Of a stretch of DNA of 57,791 bases, positions 1-8,300 are shown in pieces. The DNA lies in the NCBI GenBank assembly GCA_002399085.1, contig DHCY01000012.1:60107-117897 (forward strand), in the 5' to 3' direction. Within the stretch, counting starts at the first letter, position 1, and every line of letters starts with the position of its first letter. The notes under the pieces were generated by a model, which did no database searches, was not told where the DNA came from, and was given only the letters and a program-made list of their open reading frames with translations. The position numbers and the translations under genes were made by a program. Origin of the DNA: Anaerolineaceae bacterium UBA4890 (GTDB taxonomy: Bacteria; Chloroflexota; Anaerolineae; Anaerolineales; Anaerolineaceae).

Positions 1-285
1 TCATCCTGAGGAGCGAAGCGACGTGGCGATCTGCCTTTTTTCTTTTACTTCGAAAGGTCACGCCGGGCAACTTTTAAGGCAGACTGCCACGCCCCCTTTC
101 CGTAGTTCATGCAATCACGCCATAACAGCAACGGGGGCTCGCAGTGACAGAGGTACCACGCCCCCTTTCCGTAGTTCACGCAATCACGAGACAACAGGAA
201 CAGGGGCTCGCAGTGACAGAGGTGTTGGGACTATAAGGCAGACTGCCACGCCCTCTTTTCAGGGCTCGCAGTGACGAATGGGAAG
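1..285. repeat. Interspersed/tandem intergenic repeat block
   Basis: No gene is seen in the first 350 bases. The stretch holds repeated modules: 'CCACGCCCCCTTTCCGTAG' begins at 87 and again at 156 (69-bp period), and a shortened version begins at 246. Each is followed by 'GGGCTCGCAGTGAC'. The leading 'TCATCCTGAGGAGCGAAGCG' at 1-20 resembles dispersed intergenic repeats I know from Chloroflexota genomes. The short reading frames across it are repeat translations, not genes. Confidence 0.7.
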
Positions 286-353
286 GTCCCAGACCTGCCT
301 CTCGAATGTTGTTATGGTTTATCGCACACATTCCATTCTGAGCATTCTTAATA

Positions 354-842
354 TCAACCCAATAAAAGGTCGTGGACCTTTTGGGCAAACCCCATGGTCT
401 GCTTTTCGATGGTGTTCGTTAATTCGGCCGGGTCATCAAAATTCGGCTTCTCAGAAATGATCGATTCGATGATCGAATCCACACCCGGGCTGACCTTTGA
501 AAGCCTGAAAAAGCCAAGGTCCTTACCTTTGAAGAAATCAATATACTCCGCTTGGATTTTCCGGTTGCTGCCCCCCAGCCAAAGCTCAAACCGGTTTTCT
601 TGGTGCAGATAAACGATCGCAATCTTGAGATTCCGGCGCTTCAACTCCAGAGGAGTAAACGCGAAGTAGGTCATATCCATGTAGCCGAAATAGAGTCCGC
701 TGACACTATAATCCGGATGGCTGCTCTCCAAGGCTGTTTTGAGCCTGGACATGAAGGTCATGATGCCTTTGTAGGCTATTTGATTTTGACCCTTCTGTAA
801 TTGGGCATTGTATTCAGTGATGGCATCATTGAGTGTTGCCAT
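354..842 (-). CDS. DUF7000-like family protein, 162 aa
   Basis: This is a soluble protein of unknown function, 162 aa. The N-terminal half carries YKGIMTFMSRLK, and a central YFGYMDMTYFAFTP segment is followed by KRRNLKIAIVYLHQ and an ELWLGG motif. From memory this matches the DUF7000 family of small cytosolic proteins often found near DUF3795 genes; no enzymatic residues are obvious. The start is supported by a Shine-Dalgarno-like AGGGAAG just upstream of ATG at 842. The next gene upstream on the same strand (871-1322) is the DUF3795-like frame, so the two may be co-transcribed. The family name is recalled rather than searched. Confidence 0.8.
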   Translation of the reverse strand: MATLNDAITEYNAQLQKGQNQIAYKGIMTFMSRLKTALESSHPDYSVSGLYFGYMDMTYFAFTPLELKRRNLKIAIVYLHQENRFELWLGGSNRKIQAEYIDFFKGKDLGFFRLSKVSPGVDSIIESIISEKPNFDDPAELTNTIEKQTMGFAQKVHDLLLG

Positions 843-870
843 TTGTCGCTTCCCTTCGCTCTACCGTATC

Positions 871-1322
871 CTATTGTTTGTTCCAACGGTATTTCGGATT
901 CTGAATGAAGGTTTTGATATCACAATTCATGCACAACCCGGTGTGACAGCAAATCGTGCCACCGCAGGTTGGGCAGCGCCACTCCACCTCTTGGGCTTCC
1001 AGGAAATCTCGCATCCCTTGATCCCGAATGGAGTCCAAATTTTCGATCATGCTCATATGATATTTTGTTCGATAGCGCTTATCCAAAGCTTTCAGTCTTT
1101 TACAAGGGTAAGACTCACATTCAAAACAAAACCTGACCAAACCCTCTCCGAGCAAATTGCAAGCATCAGCCATGTGGGTGCAGTGCTCACCCCTGGGGAT
1201 GCAGCCCGGGCAGTACTTGCGGTGAAAACCTGCTTATTCAAGTCTTTTTGTTTGAATTGATACGCTGCGCATAGACTGCAGTTCATACCGCATGGAGCGA
1301 TCAGTTCTTCTTCCATGAGCAT
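871..1322 (-). pseudogene. DUF3795-type Cys-rich protein, frameshifted
   Basis: Two minus-strand frames make one protein. The first (start ATG 1322, SD AGGAG) begins MLMEEELIAPCGMNCSLC, then loses homology after DLNKQVF. The other frame continues with FHRKYCPGCIPRGEHC and runs through FCFECESYPCKRLKALDKRY, MSMIENLDSIRDQG and CPTCGGTICCHTG to the stop at 871. Together this is the familiar DUF3795 layout of paired Cys motifs, probably metal binding. A single-base indel near the TTTT run at about 1226-1232 is enough to join them. It could be a true inactivation or an assembly or homopolymer error; nothing else in the gene looks decayed, so I lean to the latter. Confidence 0.8.
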
Positions 1323-1367
1323 ATTGTACTCCTACACGCACCGTTGGTGTGCTTCTAAAAAAACTGA

Positions 1368-2270
1368 TCAGTCACACATAACTTGTAAAAATTTCAGATT
1401 CCTGATGATTAAATCCGATTTCCACCGATTTTTACTAACCTGCCATTCTTCAGGGTATTCTGCCCATGCCCAGGTCACTGCCCATGTACCATCCGATTCC
1501 TGGGTATTGGCAATGAATTCGCATTCGTAGTAGCAGGTATACATATTCGCAAGGTAAAAATCGTTGGCTTTGGACCGGATGAACAGCGACGGCTTGCAGA
1601 CATACTCTGTCGCCCAAGTTGAAACATCGTGAGTGATAACGTGCTGAATCTGCTTGTGAAGCAAATCTTCGAATTCCTGCAGGTCGATGATATCGTGAAG
1701 CGAACTGTCTTTCAGGTATTCATACAATTCTACGTAGCAGGCAACAGTGTGCATTTCTTTGAGGGGGTGGTGGTCCTTGAAGTGCGCATAGGCTTCTTGT
1801 GCCAGAATAGAGCCTAATTCAAAAAGGTGGCTGCCCCTGTCTGAAAATTTCAATATAAAGCCGACCAGGCTGGCGGTGGGGTTGTAAGTGACTTCCACTG
1901 GGTTGAAGGTCCACCAGGGCGCATGGGGATAGTCATTATTGGTCGGGACTGTGTTTCGCCAGGTGTGACGATTAAAATCCAACCCGGACTCCAGATAATT
2001 CAGAATGCCTTGGATGATGGGGTGTTTGTTATCCTGCAGATCCAGCTCATGAATGATGCGGGTTGCCACCCAGGTCTGCACGGGCGAAGAAAGGGGGTTC
2101 CAAAAGTCTGGTTCCAGCCCATGCCCAAAGCCCCCATCGGCGTTCTGATAGGTGGCTAACACCGATAAGACATCTTCCTTGCTGCCGTTCTCAAACAGAT
2201 ATTTCCACCTGGCAAAGTCAAGCAGTCTGGCATTTCTGTAAATGAATTCCCTGGCTTTATCGATGTTCAT
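1368..2270 (-). CDS. Alpha/alpha-toroid (prenyltransferase/cyclase-like) protein, 300 aa
   Basis: A 300-aa soluble protein of unknown specific function. It starts at ATG 2270 behind GGAGATCGGAT. Near residue 40 it has YQNADGGFGHGLEPDF, the 'DGGFG' type repeat seen in terpenoid-cyclase/prenyltransferase toroid folds. It then has Trp-rich helices (HAPWWTFNPVEVTYNPTA, WATEYVCKPSLF, DGTWAVTWAWAEYPEEW). I do not see the DxDD cyclase motif, so catalysis of a terpenoid reaction is not supported; the fold assignment alone is reasonable. It lies 114 bases beyond the end of the cyclic glucan synthase gene on the same strand, and could be read through from it. Confidence 0.75.
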   Translation of the reverse strand: MNIDKAREFIYRNARLLDFARWKYLFENGSKEDVLSVLATYQNADGGFGHGLEPDFWNPLSSPVQTWVATRIIHELDLQDNKHPIIQGILNYLESGLDFNRHTWRNTVPTNNDYPHAPWWTFNPVEVTYNPTASLVGFILKFSDRGSHLFELGSILAQEAYAHFKDHHPLKEMHTVACYVELYEYLKDSSLHDIIDLQEFEDLLHKQIQHVITHDVSTWATEYVCKPSLFIRSKANDFYLANMYTCYYECEFIANTQESDGTWAVTWAWAEYPEEWQVSKNRWKSDLIIRNLKFLQVMCD

Positions 2271-2384
2271 ATCCGATCTCCTGAAACAATTCGTCTCTAA
2301 GGCTCAGTGTACTACGAAGCCTGGGAGTTTTGTAAAAAAAGAGGGCATGCGCTGCCAATCCGCCCCGATTACCTGGTGGAATAT

Positions 2385-5300
2385 TCAAAGGATGACTTCA
2401 ACCAGGTGTTCTGCTCCGTCATTTACCAGGGGAATCGCCTGGTTTTCAAGCCGTTCGCCATCCAACCGAATTTCCCTGACACCGTTATTTACGTGGTCGG
2501 GGTTGCGGACTTCTATCCGATACAAACTGTCAAAGAAACGATAGCGCATCGAAAAGCCGTCCCATCTGGCTGGAATTACCGGGTTAACATACAACCGGTC
2601 GCCTTCCTTTCGCAGACCGAGCAGCCCTTCCATACCCAGGCGGTAGAGCCAACTGGCTGAGCCGGTATACCAGGTCCAGCCGCCTCTGCGCTTCATTGGC
2701 TCTACGCTATAGACATCTGCGGCGGCGATGTAGGGTTCCACCCGATATTCCGCTGCCCGTTGTTCACTATCTGTATGATAGATTGGATTGAGCATATCGA
2801 ACAGGTGCCAGGAACGTTCCCCATCGCCCATCGCGGCGTAAGCCCAGGTGGTCCAGGCGGCGGCGTGGGTGTATTGACCACCATTCTCCCGAACACCGGG
2901 AGGGTAATCTTTGATATAGCCGGGATCTTTGGTAGTTTTGTCAAAAGGTGGCGTGAAGAGCAGTGCCAGGTTGTTGGCGGGGTCGCCTAATCTGTCCCAG
3001 GCACTGTTCATCGCCTGCTGAGCGCGATCTGGGTCTCCAGCACCGCTCAGTACAGACCACGATTGCGCGATCGCATCGATCTGGCATTCCTGGGAGCGAC
3101 GGCTGCCAAGCGGGCTGCCATCATCGTAATAGGCTCGTAGATACCAGTCGCCGTCCCAGGCGTGCTCTTCGATTGCTTTGCCATAATTGAGTGCCTGTTG
3201 GCGATAACGCTGTGCCTCTTCAAAAAGCCCGCGGTCTTCGGCAACCTTTGCGAATCTGTTCAGCACTTCAATCAAAAACCAGCCCATCCAGATGCTCTCG
3301 CCCTTACCCTGGCTGCCAATCTGGTTAAAACCGTCGTTCCAATCTCCCGATCCAATTAAGGGCAGTCCGTGAACACCTTTTGTGGCACCTTTCTGCAAGG
3401 CTCGACGGCAATGTTCGAACAGGGAGTAGGTTTCGGTGGTCCAGCTGTATTGCGCATAACGCTCTTTTTCATCTAGTTCAAGCGGTGGCGCGCTCAGGAA
3501 GGGGAGTTTTTCCTCCCAAATGGAGTAGTCACCAGTAGCTTCGGCGTACAAAGTGCTGACATAGGGAAGCCAGATCAAATTGTCTGAGATGCGCGTGCGC
3601 ACACCCCGACCTGTGGGTGGATGCCACCAATGCAGAACATCGCCCTCTTCAAATTGGTGGCGGGCGGCATTGAGGATCTGATCTTTGGTGATTTCAGGTC
3701 GGGTGCCTCGAACCGAGAGCACGTCCTGGAGCTGATCACGGAAACCGTACGCGCCGCTAGACTGGTAAAAGCCGCTGCGACCCCAAATTCGGCAGGAGAG
3801 CGCCTGGTAGAGCCACCAGCGGTTGAGCATCAGGTTGGCGGCGGTATTGGGAGTGCTAACCTGAACGGCGTTGAGCAAATTATCCCAAAACTGGTTTGTT
3901 CTTTCGCGTGAACGGGCAACTGCAGCCGGCTCACGATACTTTTCTGCAAGGTAGGTTAACTGTTCTTCATCACTGGCATCCCCAATCACAAAATGAAGCT
4001 CGCTTTCGCCATTCGCCGGCAGGTCAATGTGAATCTGCATCGCCGCGCAGATGTCGGAGCCCACCTTGATACTGTTTGAAAGCCCAATCCGGTGCAGCGC
4101 CGCCGGATTTTTTGTGGACCCTTCAGTGCCCAAAAACTCAAAGCGATCAGTGGTAAAGCCATGGGGTGTGCGGTCTGCCATCAGAAAGGCAATCTGCTTG
4201 CCGAGTTCGGCGTGATATGGGTTGCGCACACTGAGCATGGAATGCTCAGGTCGGTATTCGGGTATCAGATTCAGAACGGTATCTTCATGGGTTAATCCCA
4301 GCACCCATTCCAGGTAATAGGTGGCAGTTATGCGCCGGTTTTCTGAGAGACGGTTTTTGAGATTAAGTTTAACCAACTTGACAGGGTCTTCCGGGTCGGC
4401 AAATAAAGTCATTTCCTGCCACAAGCCATGCGACTCAGACTCAAAAACGCTGTACCCAGCGCCATGCCGGGCACGATGAGCATGCGGACCGGGGGCAGGC
4501 AGGGGTGTTGGCGTCCAGACATCGCCGGTTTCTTCGTCGCGCAGGTACAAAACCTCCCCCGATGAATCGCTGACCGGGTCGTTTGACCAGGGCGAAAGGC
4601 GGTTTTCACCACTGTTGACCGCCCAAGTGGTCTGGCTGCCTGCCTGACTGACCATGAAGCCAAAATCCGGGTAGCCGATCACGTTTACCCAGGGGGCAGG
4701 CGTTGCCTGGTTGGGAGCCAGGTGCATCTGGTACTCTTTGCCATCACTTGAAAACCCACCAAAGCCGTTGAAGAATTGCAGTTCACCAAGCGGCTTTGTT
4801 TCCCAGGGCTGGGCTGCTGGCAGGTTCCGCCTGGACGTGGCTGTTGTCAGAAGCAGGGGAAGGTCAGCTGCAGTGTCAAACTTGAGACGGAGCTGTTTGG
4901 ACAAAGTGCCGGCATCGCCCCGTAAAATTATCCTGGCAACCGAGCGCAACAACACCTTTTCCTCAGGCTGGATCTGGTCAGCAGAACGGATGAAAATCCC
5001 TGAGCGCTGATTCAGCCATTGGTCGGCATCAATCTGACGGAGCCTGCGCATCATCAGGTTGTTCAATTCAGAGGAATACATACTGGGCTGGGTGTTTAAA
5101 ACCACCAGGTCAGACTTGTAACCGTGAGACCTGAGATAATTTTGCGACTGGACGGCTTCGACCATCAGGCTCATCTGGGGGTCGCTGTCAATTTCAACCA
5201 GGATTATCGGGTGGTCGCCAGAGATTCCGAACCGCCAGAGACCGCTCTGGTTGAGCACGTTCTTCATAAGGGTCTCTTCCGGGGCTCGTTTCTCACTGCG

Positions 5301-8300
5301 CGGGTAAACGAGCAAGGAGAGCAGGTCCAGGTTCGTCTTCAATTCTTCTCGTCCGATGTTGCGCCTGCCCAGCCAGGTCAGCTTGCTGATGTTGGCTTCG
5401 TGGAAAGTGTTTTCGATTTTTGTCCACGACCGGTAGCTTTCAGCCATTTTCAGGAGAGCACTCCGGCTGGATGCAGTGAAGGTAATATAAGCAACGGTAG
5501 CGCTATCGTGCGGTTTCAGTGTAATTTCCCTGCCCAATGAGAACACCGGGTCCAGGGTTGCACCAACTGAACCGGTCAGATAGCTCTTGGAATGGAGCGC
5601 GTAAGGATTGCGGTGGTTGCGCTCCCGCCCCAAAAATTCCCTGCGGTCGGTCTCAAACCTGACCGGGTGCGCATCCGAATTCCGGGAGTTTGGTTGGTTT
5701 ACAACCAGCATATGCCCGAGGAAAACGAGCTGCTTCGAATCGACCATTTTGCGGTGCTTGAAGACCAGCAAGTCAAGTTCAGAGATGAACTCCGATTCGA
5801 TAAAGAGCTTGTTATAAGCGGGGTGACGGGTATCAGCCGCTTGTTGATTCAGAACAACCTCACCATAGGAGGTCAACCGCAATTGCCTGGGTTTGACGGA
5901 ATTATTAATCAGGTTCACCCGCCGAATCTCCAGCGGGTCGTCTGGCGCCACTGTTACTTCCATGGTGCTGGTCAACTCATTTTCAATGCGCCTGAAGGTC
6001 GCCATATGAGCAAAGAAATTGACCTGCATATCCTCGGGATTTCCAGGCAAGGGATGATGAGCCGCTGACCAGGTTCGCTTGCCGCCCTCAGCCTCCGCAG
6101 CTGTCAAATCCTGGATGTAAACCCAGCTGCCCCATGGCTCAAGAATGCCGTCGGCATGCCAGCGGGTGAGGTCAACATCTTTCCAACGGCTAAAACCGCT
6201 TCCACGGTTCGTCAACAGTGTGCTAAAAGAGCCATTGGATAGCAAGAGTATTCGTGGATTTTGCGGCACGATTGGCTCTGACCATGGTTCAATCTGAGTA
6301 GTCGGGTCGGTTTCGCGCTTGGTTCCCCTGCTTTCCTGCTCTCCAGGCATCATCAGCGGTACCCCGGTAGGCACTAGCTCTTGCATCAATATGTCCACAC
6401 TGCGCATTTGTGGGTCCTGCATGACCCGGTTGATCATAATATCTTCGCGCAGGTAATTGACCACTGACATCAGGATCATGCCCTGGTGATGAGACATGTA
6501 TTCCCTGATGACTTCATATTTTCTTCCAGGGCGTAAGCGATTGGGCGTGAAGTCCAAAGCTTCATAAAAGCCATAAGGTCCAAAAGCTTTGTGATCGATC
6601 AGGTTCCCGATGTTTTGTTCAACCGATGATGGCGCCCATTGCAGCGCCATCAAGGAGGCATAAGGCGCAATGACCAGGTCATCGGCAAGCCCGCGCTTGA
6701 AACCGAGAGCCGGGACGCCGAAAGCACGGTACTGGTAATTCATGTTAGCGTCAAACTGGTAAAAACCGGACTCAGAAATACCCCAGGGAACCTGTCTGGC
6801 TCTGGCGTAATCGCGTTGATAGGTGACCATCGTCTGAGCGCTCTTGTGTAACAAGGTGTTCGCCTGGGGATGAAAATAGAGCGTGGGCATCAGGTATTCA
6901 AACATGGTCGCGCTCCACGAAAGCAGCGCGTAGTCTTTATTGATCCTGGTAATCGGGCGACCGAGATGCATCCAGTGCGTTAGGGGTGCCTGATAGCGTG
7001 AGATTGCAAAGATGGATGCGATTCTCGCTTCCGAAGCCAGCAGGTCGTAATAACTGTTGTCCAGTTGAGCGGTATCCAGGTTGTAGCCAATGTGGAAAAC
7101 GTTGCGATTCGGGTTGTACAGAAACCTAAAATTCATCTCCTCAATCAGCGAATCGATTTGAGCCTCAAGCTTTTGGTATTTTGCCTGGAGCAGAAGGGCA
7201 TTGTCATTGGCGTAGTTTATCGAATGTTCCAACTCTTCCAGCCAGGTGAAGGTATCGTCAAGCTCCGGATTGAGGTCCGTGCCTGGAATGATCGTGTTCC
7301 GCAGTCTCAGCTTGAGGCTCTCAATCAGTGAGAGAGCCTTGGGAATAATACCGGGAACCTGGTGAAGCCTGGGATTGTAAATTAGCAGTTCCTTCAACCG
7401 TTCCATATCGGAGCGATAGTCTTCACTCTTCAACAGAGCAGGGATGACTTCAAGCAGGGGGATCCAGGGCACCAATTCGTCGATGGTATGCTGAATAGAG
7501 TTGTAGGTTTTTTCGATACTTTTGATGGCTTCCTGAAGGCGGGTAATGTTTTCAACCTCGATGTTAACGGGAAGCTTGGAAATAAGGTCGCTTAGTTCGC
7601 GGGAAAGGTTGGGCCAAAAAGTGGACCCAATAAAAATGAAGGTCGGATACCAGCGCAAGGGCACATTCTTGATGTCGCGAATTTGTTCCACCATCCTGTC
7701 GATCGTGCTCAACGCGCTATCGATTTCTGTCATCGGATGCTCTCGCTTAAGCACCATAAGAACATGCTGCAAACCGACCAGGTTATCGATATAGCCTTCC
7801 CAGGTCTGTCGCCTGAAAACCCGTTTTTGGGGCGTGGTTTTGCAGGCTTGAGAGACAATCACCAGGCTGATCGCCAAATTTCCACTGTCAACCGTGGAAA
7901 CATAGCGCGGGTTGAGCGGCTCGAGCGTTTGCGTGTTGTACCAGTTCAGGAAGTGCCCGCGATGCTTCTCCATGCGGGTCAGAGTTTCCATGGTGGTCTC
8001 CAGGCGTGCTGCCAGACCCAACTGGTCAAAATAGCCCAGATCATAAGCTCCAACAGCAGACGTGAGGTAGAGACCAATATTCGAGGGGGAGGTGTGATGG
8101 GCAATGACCGGATTGGGCGATTCCTGGTAATGATCGGGCGGGAGCCATGAATCTTGCGGTCCCACAAAGCGTTCGAAGAAGTTCCAGGTGCGCAGGGCGA
8201 TCGACCGCAGAAAAGCAACATCTTTAAAAGGAGCTTCAGTTTTAAGGCTGGGAAGCGGCTGATTGATCAATCTCACCAAAACTGAAGAAAGCAACCAGAG

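Noticed and set aside
87..285. Possible CRISPR array
   Set aside because: Copies are unequally spaced (69 and 90 bases), the intervening sequences are related to each other, and no cas genes occur in the window.
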